Assembly (NCBI GenBank): GCA_025403435.1
Contig: CM046341.1
Location: 24,143,725-24,207,724 of the forward strand
Length of the DNA: 64,000 nucleotides
Source: Artocarpus heterophyllus
Taxonomy: Eukaryota > Streptophyta > Magnoliopsida > Rosales > Moraceae
Direction of reading: 5' to 3'
Within the stretch, counting starts at the first letter, position 1. Each line of letters begins with the position of its first letter. Made by a program: the position numbers and the translations under genes. This document shows, in pieces, positions 34,213 through 45,360 of the stretch. The notes beneath the pieces were generated by a model. It was not told the DNA's origin, ran no database searches, and worked only from the letters and a program-made list of their open reading frames with translations.

Positions 34213-36844
34213 TCACTCGAATTTCCAAGAAGATAATGGTGGAGTTTCAGAGTCCTTCCAAGTAAGTAAGGTATCTTTCATATACCTATCCCCCTTTACA
34301 GCTGAAGCAAGTGATTCAAGCTCGGCCATTTCTTCCGACGTTAGTTTCACAGACAAAGCTTTGACATTCTGGTTGAAATTCTCAATTTTGGTGGTTCCAG
34401 GGATTGGACACACATCATCTCCTTGGTGGTGAACCCAGGCCAACGCTAGTTGTGAAGGGGTGCACCCTTTTCTTGCTGCGATTTCATTCACTAGATCGAA
34501 TATCTTTTGATTCTGCTCTAGGTTTTCAGGTCGGAACCTTGGAAAATTCTGCAATAAGTAAACATTTTTTTTTAGCATGATAACTGGTAAAGTCACCATT
34601 TCTTTTAAGAACCTAGGATATGAACAGCTTTCTTAAACCCCGTAAAACTAAGCTTCTTGGCAGAATGTTGAGTAGAATGTAAACCACTCTTTAAAATGTA
34701 TTAAATAACTGTGGGCATTCACAAATTAAAGCCATCGAAGAATCTGCAAAATTTTTTAACAGTATTCGTCAATCAATGTAAGCTACTAAGGAAATTAACA
34801 AAAACCTTCCTAACGTCATCATCAGACAGCGTATCTAAAAGCTTTGCCCCAGATGAAATGAGTCCTCGTCCGAGAGGGCTATATGCAACAATACCAATGC
34901 CCAATTCCCTGAAAAATTTACCAATAATTATCAGTATTATGACAATACTACATGATGATAGCTTAACTAGTTAATAAATAAAACAGTGTCTCTACTACTG
35001 AGCCTGACCTGCAGGTAGGAATAATGTCTTCCTCAGCATCTCTTGACCACAAGGACCACTCCAACTGCACAGCTGTTATCGGATGAACAGCGTGTGCTCT
35101 TCTTATTGTTGAAGCTGATGCTTCTGATAACCCAATGTACTTTATTTTACCCTCTTCAACTAATTTCTTCAGCTCACCAACCTTTTTCATAAGACAACAA
35201 AAAAATGAAGGATTCTCAAATGATGTGAAGTGTTAAAAGTTTCTCAAATAGAACATTCTATGGTAAGGAATCCCTACTATTGGTACATGTTTTTAAATGT
35301 TAGATTCGTCAAAATTACATCAAAATAACAAGCATACAATACTGACATAACCTAATAAAACTGTTCTCTACCAGATTTTTTTTTTAAATTTTTTATACCC
35401 TATCTTATAATCCTAATTCACTTCAACCAATATTAGAATAAGCAGAGTTACTTCACAAAAGCTTGCCTTTCTATCTCTGCACTTGATATTATGTTGTTTA
35501 AAATTAAACTTTAAACAAAATTAAAAGCCAACCAGAATATTCTTTGGTAAGGTATAAGTGAAAAAATGGGAAATAGATAAAGGAAAAAGTTACATAATTG
35601 TCTTACATACAAAGCTACTGATGCTTGCTCAATTGGATAGAACAGAAATTACAGATTGGGTCAAGATTGAATCATGAAACCTTTATAAGAACTTGTCAAT
35701 TTAGCCTACTTTGTAATTTGATAGGATTTTTACTATATTTGGAAACATGTTTGAAATAAACCTCAAAGAAAAGGAAAAATATTAAAGGAATCCGAACCGT
35801 GACTTCAATGGGTACGCAAGAGTCAATCCGGTGTTGGTAATAGAGATCGATGCAATCGACGCCCAACCGCTTCAGACTTGCCTCACAAGCTTCCCTCACA
35901 TACTTTGGATGCCCAATCACCTCAAGTTTCCCATTATCACCGTGTTTTATCCCAAATTTTGTCGCCAACTGAACTTTCTTTCTGATTTCCCCCTTAAGCG
36001 CCTTTCCAATCACCAAAACAATTCCAATTCAATAATCCAAATACCAAAAGAAAACGATGTATTACAAATCCTCTAGACTTTATCACTAGTATCAACTAAC
36101 TATTTGACTTTTCAATTGTATCATTAATACTTTTTGAAAGAATAATAGTGTTCCTCTTTCTCCATCCAAAAAATTGAGATAGGATAAATTTTTTAGCATT
36201 AAATTCAACGGTTGATTTATTATTGCTATTTAAAAATAATGTATGGCACGCCACAAAAGTATAATAGATCACCCTGTTTGAAATGTACTCAAATGACTAA
36301 AAACAACTTAAACATACCAGTAAAATATAACAATATGCAGATTTCCAAAAATAAATAAATAAATGAAAACCTCACGTATTAAAGAGAGAGAGTTCAGAGA
36401 GAGAGTTATTTTTACTAGCAACAAAAAGAGTGTTTGGTAAATGAATTGTTAGGAAAAAGGATAATGTAATACATTTGTAGTAATTTTTTGTTTTATAATA
36501 AAACATGTAAAAGTTTAATGTAACACGTAAAAGTTTACGTTGATGGTTTGGCACTATTAAGTTAGAGGAACAAAAATAAAGTGGATGAAATTTTATTTAT
36601 TTTGTTTGAAAAGAAAGAGTACCTTTCCGAGGAGGATTTCATTGGTGAAGGGTCCGTACATATCGGAGGTGTCGAGGAAGGTGACGCCGGAGTTGACAGC
36701 GTGGTGGATGAGGTTTATCATCTCCGGTTCAGGCTTTGGTGGACCGTAGAAGGCCGACATGCTCATGCAGCCGAGTCCCTGGGAGGAGACCTCCAGTCCC
36801 TGAGAGCCAAGCTTGATCCTTCGCACTGTAATCGACGACGCCAT
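34213..36844 (-). CDS. NADPH-dependent aldo-keto reductase (PCNT115/ATB2/perakine reductase type), five exons
   Basis: Exons on the minus strand: 36844-36623, 36001-35798, 35181-35009, 34908-34806 and 34548-34213. All four introns (621, 616, 100 and 257 bases) are GT-AG, and phases fit to give 345 residues, the normal length for this family. The start [20 protein letters not shown] has the usual N-terminal beta-hairpin. The AKR catalytic tetrad is visible as Asp58, Tyr63 (LDTSDMYG), Lys89 (ATKFG) and His131 (YYQHRID). Further family blocks are [30 protein letters not shown], and a cofactor-site [12 protein letters not shown]. The enzyme is a cytosolic reductase of carbonyl compounds using NADPH; the natural substrate cannot be read from sequence. 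No stop or frameshift interrupts it, in contrast to everything around it. No clear TATA box is seen within 150 bases upstream. Confidence 0.95.
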
Positions 36845-37254
36845 TATGTTCTTGTTGGTTTGGTCTGACTCTGAGAATGGCTTCTTGAGGTCTTAAGTAG
36901 GCGCTAGGGAGAGCCATAGATGCGTAAGCAAATACGTCTGATTATCCAAAGAGAAATTTGTGGTTGGATTTTTGTGTCGGCGGCGATTCTTGGATTGGTG
37001 GGTGCGAGTTAGAAAAGTTCTTTTTTGCTTTTTGAAATTAAAGGAAGCGAGACTATTGGCGTCCATTGTCTAAACAGTAGAGAAAAGATTCTTTGCCTAT
37101 TTGAGATGAGAAAAATGTAGCATCAAACAAAAGTAAGAAAAATGAATTGTCCTATTGGCATTTTTTTTTTCTTTTTCTTTCTTGGCAAAATTTTTTTCCC
37201 TTTCCGAAAAATTCCTTTTTATTTACATACTTGCGTTGAAATGAGCATTGAATT
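36845..37254. other. upstream region of the aldo-keto reductase gene
   Basis: Presumed promoter and 5'UTR of the minus-strand gene. I see no convincing TATA box or named element. A T-rich block lies at 37160-37210. Confidence 0.35.
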
Positions 37255-37385
37255 TTAGGGTGCGTTTGTTTCGTAGTTTAAATCACGGTTTGAATCATTT
37301 TGCTACAGTATTTTCTCTCACAAAAATTTAAATCTTCGTTCAAATACTCCATTCAAATACTCAAACCAAACGGTGTCTTAATATC
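37255..37385. mobile_element. MITE-like element, hAT type likely
   Basis: It starts about GGTGCGTTTGTTTCG and ends with AAACCAAACGGTGTC, giving short inverted ends of the GGTGCGTTTGGTT type common in plant MITEs. It is non-coding, about 130 bases. Confidence 0.45.
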
Positions 37386-37481
37386 AATGAATAATTTATG
37401 TTCTCGTAAACTATTAATTTAGCTGGTTAATATTCTATTTCACTTTTTTTTTAAAAAAAAGGATCTATTCATAATCGTTAA

Positions 37482-37648
37482 ATAGGATGTTCGGCAGAGT
37501 CCTAGAAACTATTGGTTAGAACTGTTTTTATTGTAGCATGAGAGAGCTTTATACTGTAGCAACTTTTTTCTTTTTAACTGTAACATGTGAGAGCTTTACA
37601 CTGTTTATAATTAAAATAATAGTTAAAACCATTCATGCCAAATAGCAA
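37482..37648. mobile_element. MITE-like element, copy 1
   Basis: It starts AGGATGTTCGGCAG and ends CATGCCAAATAGC. It contains a phrase present twice inside (TGTAGCATGAGAGAGCTTTA-like and TGTAACATGTGAGAGCTTTA-like). Related copies are at 37668-37843 and 39208-39351. Confidence 0.5.
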
Positions 37649-37667
37649 ATAAAACTTGTATATTTAG

Positions 37668-37843
37668 GATGTTTGGAAGGGTGGTGGGAACCGTTGGTTA
37701 GAACACACTTTTACTATAGCATGTGAGAGCTTCACACTGTAGCGATTTTTTTATTATTGCTATAACATATAAGACCTTTATACTGTTTATAACTAAAAAA
37801 GTGGTGAAAACTACGGTTTCCACCATCTTTCTAAACACCCAGC
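37668..37843. mobile_element. MITE-like element, copy 2
   Basis: The terminal inverted repeats of about 27 bases are imperfect but clear: GGATGTTTGGAAGGGTGGTG at the left against GGGTGTTTAGAAAGATGGTG read from the right. The interior has the same CATGTGAGAGCTT...ACTGTAGC phrase as copy 1. No transposase. Confidence 0.55.
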
Positions 37844-37989
37844 TAATGGAATTATTTCTAGGGTTCTTGTTCAGACCCACAGCACTTTAAAATGTGAGAT
37901 GCTCCCGCAGGTAATCTAGACCATTCATTATAGTGACAAGTCCTATTTTATTCTTGTCATTTCATCCAATGGCTGGAGTGAATTGAGGG

Positions 37990-38870
37990 CAAGTAAGGAC
38001 AACACTGTGACTTGAGGGCATTTCAATACGGGCAACCGGTTGGGAGAGGGCTGCTTCGGCTGGAAAATGATGAAAAACTGATCTGATCACGTGCAAGGAG
38101 CCAAAGCAAGGAAAGAAACAACTGAGACATTAACCTTTGGATATAATCTTGGATTGATGTCGGCTAAAATGCTGAGCACACGGGTTGCAAAGTGGCACAC
38201 GAAAGAAGGGAACTGCAGCACTGGAGGAGCTACTGCGTAACGGGACCCATGTTTGATGTGGGGCTGACGCGGCTGATAGCTATCGAATGAAACGATGCCA
38301 AGTAGCATGTTAGCTGTGCTTTTTTGACCACTGATTTGGCTCAAATTTGCATTTTAACCCCAAATTTGATATTTCTTTCACTATTTTTCTCTATTTTTGC
38401 GCCAGATTTCATATGTCTAGACAAATCAATCCACAAAAACTAATTGCATTACAAAATAGAAATTGCCAAAATTATATAAATATTTATAAATACTTATATC
38501 AAAATAGAAAAATTAAAACACACTAAAGCACACTTAAATAGAAATACATCACATAACTTAGCCGTTTTTGCCGATTTCATATAGATGAATTATTTTACAA
38601 ATAAAAGCACTTCTTAAAATTACAAAAAATATACTAAAATATAAAAATACTTTTAAAATACATAATTAAATATATTTTCTCACTAATGCACAAAAATACT
38701 ACTAAAACATACAAATGTATTTAAAGGATTTAATTACAAATAGAAATGCAAAATGATGATATTGAGCCTTATTAAATGAGCACTTTTGTGTATTTATAAA
38801 CCACAAAAGGATAAAATAGTACAACCAAATTTTAAATTGTTACTTTTCTTCTTATTTTTGAAAGATTTAG
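37990..38870. other. LTR-like non-coding sequence
   Basis: The stretch from 38330 (TTTGGCTCAAATTTGC, then A-rich with many AAACACAC and AAAATAC steps, ending with a GAGCACTTTTGTG phrase) resembles in composition and order the last third of the 7270-9395 insertion. It is likely a diverged LTR of that kind. A minus-strand ORF at 38087-38344 has no recognisable domain. Confidence 0.3.
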
Positions 38871-38994
38871 CTTTTTTCCTAATTTAGTTGATGATAATTT
38901 GATCATTTTAAAAGGCAAAATCAATTAATGCTTGAGATACTATATAGATTTATGTATTAAATCTAATTTAAAGTATACATTTTATGAGATTAAG

Positions 38995-39439
38995 ACTAAT
39001 GAATTGTAGTTTTAGAGCTACTTAGTGTTTAGTGGTCAATACTAATGTACTAGGCTTACTTCTAATGATTTTAGAACTAGCTAGTGATCTGTGGTTAGTA
39101 GTAACATACTAGACTTTTTACAAATGATTTTAGAACTATTTAGTGATTAGTAGTCAAGATTAATATACTAGATTTACTATTGATTATTTAAGAACTACTT
39201 ATATGGTATTTGGCAAGTTAGTTAGAATTAAAATTTTAAGCTTAAAAACTGTCGCGTGTAAGAACTTTACAATGCAGCAACATTTTGCTTTTTACTATAG
39301 GTGCTAAGAGCTTTACACTTGTTTTAACTAATGTTCCAAACACATGTTTAGTAATTAGTGTTCGATATTAATGTACTAGACTTACTAGTAGTAATTTTAG
39401 AACTAGTTTGTGATTAATGTTCGAGACTAATGTACTAGA
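38995..39439. repeat. tandem repeat of about 60 bases, five copies, interrupted
   Basis: The unit reads roughly TTTTAGAACTACTTAGTGAT followed by a TAGTGGTCAAGACTAATGTA and CTAGACTTACTA part. Copies start near 39007, 39069, 39127, 39187 (split by a MITE) and 39398. They are imperfect. Confidence 0.6.
39208..39351. mobile_element. MITE-like element, copy 3, inside the tandem repeat
   Basis: Inverted ends are of the GGTATTTGG / CCAAACAC type, with the same interior phrase (TGTAAGAACTTTACAATGCAGC) as the copies at 37482 and 37668. It splits one repeat unit. A TTA on each side could be a 3-bp duplication, which would suggest a PIF/Harbinger origin. Confidence 0.5.
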
Positions 39440-39639
39440 CACTACTAAAAATTTTATGTTCCACGACGGTTTTAAGTTGTCATGTAAACTTTTCATGACG
39501 GTTAAAAAACCAATGTGTAATCGTCCGTTAGATACAAAAGATAGCTTTTACAGTAGTTTTTTACCGTCTTAGAATGTCAGTTTTCGTGAATACTAAGGGA
39601 GTTTTATATGTAACTTACATGATAGTTTTAATTTAAAAC
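39440..39639 (+). mobile_element. second CACTA-like terminus, fragment
   Basis: It starts CACTACTAAAAATTTTATG, followed by subterminal ACGGTTTTAAG, CATGACGGTT and ACCGTCTTAGAATG motifs in both orientations. It is cut at 39639 by copia-4. Confidence 0.5.
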
Positions 39640-40142
39640 TGTTGGAAAATAAGTACATAGTGGATTTTAAAATTTTTAGTTAAAACATTTTCTTAAAACA
39701 AGTTAGACATGCTATGTATATCAATTAATAAAAGATCTTTTGTACCTCTTACTAGACCAAAAAACTATAGGAATTGCAATGAGAGGAATCTACCGAAAGA
39801 GCCTCAACTAACTGCCCTTTCTTGCTATTTTCTTTCCACAATCAGAGTGCGAGTGGTTGCACATCGTTCAATTTTTCCACAGGTGACTTCTCCTTCTAAC
39901 CACTTGAGAAAACTAAGAGCTAAGGTTTGAAATATTAAACAATAGCTCTATGGGAGTTTTGGAGTCTTCCCAGCAGAACACTTTTCTCTAAATCTCTCTA
40001 GTGATCTAAGAAACAATAGAAAATTGTTCCTTTTATATAAAGGTCAAATTGGGACCAGTCTTTATTAGATTAAACTTCAAAATTCAAGTTGGGGTCAACT
40101 TTTGGAGTAAAACCACGTTAGCCTTGGATTGCTGACATGGCC
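39640..40142 (-). repeat. copia-4 3' LTR, partial
   Basis: It starts (plus sense) TGTTGGAAAATAAG and is colinear with about the first 500 bases of the 13609 LTR before breaking off. Confidence 0.7.
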
Positions 40143-40400
40143 ATCTTATTAGAGTGAGAAGTTTTAAGTCTTTTAGAGTTATCATTAATCTCAATATTCA
40201 GTAGTGAGTCCATCTTAGGTTCCTTTAAATAAACAAGCAACAAAAATTAAGTTTCTTTTAAATTTAAGAACATAAAAAAAATCTCTCAAAACTAAACTCT
40301 TATAACTATCAAAATAAAGATAGACGTCTCCCCCTGCTTCGGTCAACACTAAAGATCCATCGTCCATCCATAAAGATAGACTTCTCGTTTCCTTGAACCT

Positions 40401-41325
40401 CTACAAAGAAACACAAACATGATTAATTGCTTTAGAATATGTGACCCAAGTGTCACTTGATTCTTCAACTAAAAAAGTCTCAACATCTAGAAGTTTGTAC
40501 TTACCTCCTTTAGCTTGGAAGTCTTTGTAATTTTTCTTGATATGCCTAGCCTTCCAGTTGAGAAAACGCTTTAGCTTCTTCAGGTTCCTCTTCTTTTTCT
40601 TCTTCTTATCCTTTCCATTTGCCTGAATAGAAGACTTCCTATTCTTGGCCTTTTGATTCTTTCTATTCCTAGTGTTAGAATGGAAACTAGATGCAACCAC
40701 CAAGTTCGTTTCGTCACTAGTCGAAGCTTCCTCGATCAAGTTTTTGAACTCATGTAACTGTTTCATTAACTCAGTTAAGGTCATATCATGTCTATTGCGT
40801 AATTTATATGAAATTCTAAAAGGGTTGAAATCCTTACAAAGAGTCTCAAAAACCATAGTTACTGTGACTCGGTATCAATGTTAGCTCCATGAGTTTGAGC
40901 ATCAGCAAAGTAACCCATGACCAACCTCATATGCTCCTTCATAGGCGTCCCTGGATTTTAGTTGTAGTCGAGAATCTTTCGAAGAGCCCTTTATCGCTTT
41001 GCCAAGGCTTGGCCTCCAAACATGTCCTCAAGATTATCCATGATCTGCTAAGTAGTTTCATAATTCATGTTGAGCCTGTAGCATGTTATTCATGCTAGCC
41101 ATGATAATAGCAACAGGCTTGATCATTAGCATCCTTCCAATGGTCATTTGCTTAGATTTGTTCATTAGTGGATTCGCTAGAAGGCATAGGAGGATTTGGT
41201 GTGGTTAGCACAAATTTTAGTTTCTCAAAGGACAAGACGATATTTAGTTTCCATTTTCAATCATTATAGTTCCTGCTAGTTCAAGTGTTTTTATTAAGTT
41301 TCAAAGATAAAACGCTTTTAGACAT
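40401..41325 (-). pseudogene. copia-4 gag
   Basis: The start ATG is at 41325 and the open part is 40401-40856. It shows MVFETLCKDFNPFRISYK, MTLTELMKQLHEFKNLIEE and a Lys-rich stretch. In the zinc knuckle both first Cys residues are lost (RFLNWKARHIKKNY), as is the last one, so RNA binding by the knuckle would be abolished. Stops interrupt the N-terminal half. Confidence 0.75.
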
Positions 41326-42740
41326 TTTGATCTAGATTAAAGATTCATATATCAAACATAAGCAAACATACAATAACAATTTAGTAAGATAACACAAACA
41401 AAGAAGCATACAATGTGTTTATTTGTCAAAACTTTGAAATATCACAACCTTACAATGATAATTCCTAACTCTGAATTCAACAAGCCACCTAGGGGAGACT
41501 TGCCAAATTCAATTAGAAACACAGATTCCTTCTGATTAATATATATAATCCAAAACTCGCATGATCTAGCATATACTAATAATCGCTTTGTTTGGCTATT
41601 CACGTTATTAACAGAGCTCTTATGAGAGTTTAATAGTAAAATTAATTTGAGAGTTGCACTGTTGTTTCAACTACTTTATCCATAGTTTATAATGAACACC
41701 TAGGGATGAACATTGAGAAAACATGTTAAAACATATTATCCTTTTGAAAATCCAATCCAGTACATGATGTATCCCTTCCTAGGGGTCGAAACCAGTATGT
41801 ATTACCTACAAACCAATAATGGAGGCCTTGAATCCTCTCTTTGAAACCTTCTCCCACCCAATATTTTAAAAAACAAGGTTTTATGTTAACATGTATGAAT
41901 AATTTTTATGAGTGGCACTCCCTATTTTACATGATATGTTATCAACGTACATAGCAAAACATGTTATAAAGCAATCAAGCAATGCAACAAGCAAAGGTAC
42001 AAGCAATATAAAGATAACTGTAATATTATGGTTCCATCCTAGAGAAAAGAAAATAAGGATTATAAAATTTAATCAAAATATTTTATCAATTCTTCGTCTT
42101 GTATCTTCTCGTTGCATCATTCTTCATGTGACATCTGTCTCCAATTTTAATCTCAAGTAGATCAAAATATATTCTCTGGTTATCATAAAAGTTTTGCTTG
42201 TTTGTCTTAAATTGTCTCATAAAAGAAAACTATTGAAAAATAGCAAAAACTGTCATCTAACGCTGGTCGGTCAACCGCCCATAAAAGAGGCCAGTCAATG
42301 GCTTTATCCGACAGACCAGCTATGAAGCCGAGCCTAGTCGATCGGACTACCTAGGGGGCATTCGACCAGCCTATCGTAGTACCCTAATCCAAGAACTGTT
42401 TTTCTCATTATTTTTCAAATTTTAATTTTAATAACAATTTTAAAAACTTACATAACCCAGCAATCAAATCTATCTTCTAGATCCATCTTCTATTTGAATG
42501 ATTATTTTAATATAAATTTAAAAACCAAAGTAATAAATTTTAGACGTTGATGATAGATTACCACCTAATTACATGAAAAAACCTAGATACACATTCTAAC
42601 ATTTAAAGAACCACAACCGATAAAAATAATTACTTAAAATTAAAATTAAAACAAAAGTTTAATTATAAATAAATAATTAATAAACATTCACATATAATCT
42701 TATGGCAACATATAATTATATAAAAACCCTAGAATGCCAC
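41326..42740 (-). other. copia-4 leader with conserved palindromes
   Basis: CCTAGG-type sites lie at about 41486, 41613, 41697 and 41787. The near-palindrome CTGTAATATTATGG is at 42019-42032, and a degraded GC-rich cluster at 42255-42375. Confidence 0.65.
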
Positions 42741-43127
42741 TGTAATGCCTCAACCCCCATGGATCCTACTTGGCGGGACCCGGTATAGTCCAGTCTTATG
42801 CTCATTACTCATATATACTCCCCTCTGGGCACCTAGTGGCCCTCAAAGATTTCTTTGCATCCACTAACACTTAAACCCAAGACCTCCTACTTATAAGATT
42901 CTTAAGTTAAATGTTGGTATCAATAGCCTTCAAGATCAATTGGTACTAATATTTGACTTAAGAACCTCATAAGCAAAGAGGTCTTGGGTTTAAGTGTTTG
43001 GGATGCGAAGAAAACCCTGAGGGCCACTAGGTGCCTAGAGGGGACAACATGCATGAGTAATGAGTATAAGGTCCAAATATGCCAAGGGTTCCGCCAAGTA
43101 GACCCCACGGGGGGTTGACCCGTTACA
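42741..43127. repeat. foldback inverted repeat
   Basis: The left arm 42741-42924 and right arm 42939-43127 are reverse complements at roughly four positions in five, with a 14-base loop. The outer ends are TGTAATGCCTCAACC and GGTTGACCCGTTACA. It is non-coding and resembles a foldback MITE. Confidence 0.75.
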
Positions 43128-43130
43128 TTA

Positions 43131-43330
43131 AAAGTTATAAGATTCTTAAGTCAAATGTTGATACTAATATTTTTATGTAATGCCTCAACCTCCCCAGAGG
43201 GTCCATCTAGTGGGACCCCGACATAGTTGGGCTTTTACTCGTGACTCATACATGTTGTCCAGGTGGGACCCTGATATAGTCGAGTCTTATACTCATGGCT
43301 CCTACGTATTATCCTCTCTGGGCACTTAGT
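43131..43330. repeat. partial, rearranged third copy of the foldback arm
   Basis: The inner end of the arm (TTATAAGATTCTTAAGTCAA) comes first and the outer part (TGTAATGCCTCAACC...GGGCACTTAG) follows in direct orientation, so the copy is permuted relative to the arms. Confidence 0.6.
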
Positions 43331-43761
43331 TGTAACACCCTAGCATTTTGAGTACATTAAAAATGCAGTAATTTAAAGATTATGTTAAGACAAAATTACA
43401 ATTTAAGGAGAAATACTGTATAATAATATAGAAAATTATACAGTATTAGAAAAATACAGTGTAAGGAAGTACACTGATGAAGTAATGTAGTATGAAAATT
43501 ACACTGCAAAAGTAATATAGTGTAAGAAATGGGACTATTTAAGGTTAAGCAGTATAGAAATTAGACTGTTTAAGTTAAAGCAGTATAGGAATAATACTAT
43601 TTGGAGAATATGGATGAATAAGAAATGTTGTAGCAGTATAAAAATATACCGATAATATAAGAAAAATACTAACTGTATTAATTTATACTGTACAAAGTTA
43701 GATAACATTGGAATTACATTATGTGATGGATGTGGATAAATACTAGAGGTTATGGTACCTC

Positions 43762-44172
43762 ATGAATTGTATGGAAAAGAATACCATCAGTATAGGAAAA
43801 AATACTATCAATATAAACTTGAATTGCGTAAAAAGTTTAGTGGGATACCTTAAAAGTTTTGATTGGGCCACCACATCCACTAATGTGGACCAATCACATT
43901 TGGCCACCCAAAGGAACCAAATTGATTACCAAGGTGACTCACTACCTTTTTATTTAAAAAAGAAGAGAAAAGAAAAGAAAAGGCAAAAAAAAGGTGAATT
44001 CATTCATGATATAAGAGATCATTTGGTCTCCACGGTGGAAGAAAAAAAAGAGGGAGCAAAACGTGCAAAGGAGGGAAGGAAAGAAAGAAAGAAAGAAAAG
44101 AAAGAAAGAATGAAAGGAAGGAAGGAAGAAAAAAAGCCCCATTTCTTCCTTAGCAAAACCGTCCCTCCCTAA
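43762..44172. repeat. A/G-rich low-complexity tract
   Basis: Purine-rich sequence, densest at 44040-44135 with GAAA and GGAA runs. The Lys/Glu-rich ORF read from it is a by-product of composition. Confidence 0.7.
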
Positions 44173-44423
44173 GGCTATCCTCTCTCAAATTTTGATGATT
44201 TTCAAGCCTCCAAATCATGATTAAAGCTAGCTCTAATGTTTTAGTGTACAGTTTTGCAACTTTGGAGGTAAATTTCTAAACTTTTTTTTTAAGGTTTTAG
44301 TAATTTTTTTTCAAAGTTATGGATGGGTTTTAATGAACTTTTGTCATGGTTTATGACAAAAGGAATCTAAGCAGGTTTAATTGCACAATTGGAGGATTCA
44401 AAGCTTGGAGGAATTCTTAATGT

Positions 44424-44526
44424 TAAAATATAAACTTTTGCTTAATTTCAAAGATTAAGATTTTAGAATTCTTACTAAGAATTCTAAAATCTTAATCTTT
44501 GAAATTAAGCAAAAGTTTATGTTTTA
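44424..44526. repeat. 103-base near-perfect hairpin
   Basis: The arms 44424-44474 and 44476-44526 are 51-base reverse complements with a single mismatch and a one-base centre at 44475. Confidence 0.9.
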
Positions 44527-44607
44527 GCATGCCAAGTGTTTGATAAAATGATTTTGGTCTGTGCCATGTAAATGGACATTATGGCATGATTTATTTATGC
44601 TATATGT

Positions 44608-44631
44608 TGATGGTGATGGTGATGGTGATGG
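44608..44631. repeat. GATGGT microsatellite
   Basis: Four tandem copies of a GATGGT unit. Confidence 0.8.
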
Positions 44632-45350
44632 AAAGAAGAAAGCAAAGGTTTTGGGTGAAATTACAAAAGGGACTAAATTACAAAGAAAAGTGTATTCTCG
44701 ATAGATTTGAAAATTAGCCAAAAAGTCCCCCTAAATGTTGGAATTTCAAGAAAATTAAAGCACAAAAGTTGTAGAACTTGTTGAAACTATTATTGTAACA
44801 CTACCATTTTTTATGTAACGGTTAATGATTGATATATAACGATGTTAAGTAATTTCTTTATGATATAATGTTATTGACCATTTTATTTTGAGTATGATGA
44901 CAAGTGACGGCCTCATGGGATCGATGTGCTCGGGATGTTCATGCCAAAAATGATGATAAGTTTAAAGTATTTATTTTTTTTAAGAGTTTTCAACTTTTCC
45001 TAAATACATGATCTTTATAATGTTCTAGGGTTATATTAATGTATGCATATTTTATATATGCCTATGGTTATATTATTGATGATGACGTGAATTTTATTGC
45101 ATATTTTCTTATTTTTATAATATTAATGATATCATGATAATTACATGTGTATTAATATTTTTGGGTCAAAGAGTAAATATTATTGTAGTGTATAAACAAT
45201 TATATTATATTATATTATATTATATATATATTATGTTATAGTCATTAACGGTAATTGCCGTGTAAGAAGAAAAAAAAAATAAAAGGGAAGTTGAATTAGA
45301 TTAGGATTAGGTTTTTTTACACTTATCTAATCCCTTCTTTCTCATAGACC

Positions 45351-45360
45351 TATAAATATA
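45351..45360 (+). promoter_or_regulatory. TATA box of gypsy-1 5' LTR
   Basis: TATAAATATA with CT-rich sequence 60-120 bases downstream; the same arrangement is at 62672 in the 3' LTR. Confidence 0.65.

Larger units (their letters stand above)
39640..42740 (-). mobile_element. copia-4: deleted copia element
   Basis: Homologous to copia-1 to -3, minus strand. The 3' LTR end (39640-40142) jumps directly to the protease/GAG-pre-integrase region at about 40143, so most of that LTR, RNase H, RT and integrase are gone. Gag and the leader follow, and the copy ends at 42740 against a foldback element before reaching its primer-binding site. Confidence 0.78.
43331..44793 (+). mobile_element. Ty3/gypsy LTR, 5' part
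   Basis: It starts TGTAACACCCTAGCATTTTG and is homologous to the reverse complement of 19130-19888, the start of the 2.45 kb solo LTR. It is interrupted at 44793 by the gypsy-1 element; the rest would lie beyond the window. Confidence 0.65.

Noticed and set aside
36372..36554. 60-codon minus-strand ORF as a small gene or extra exon
   Set aside because: It lies wholly within intron 1 of the aldo-keto reductase gene, does not fit family sequence, and is not needed for the 345-residue product.
38995..39439. CRISPR-like spaced repeats
   Set aside because: Units are about 60 bases, imperfect and contiguous without unique spacers, in a plant nuclear context.
43762..44172. 136-codon Lys/Glu-rich ORF
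   Set aside because: The reading comes from an A/G-rich low-complexity tract inside a gypsy LTR.
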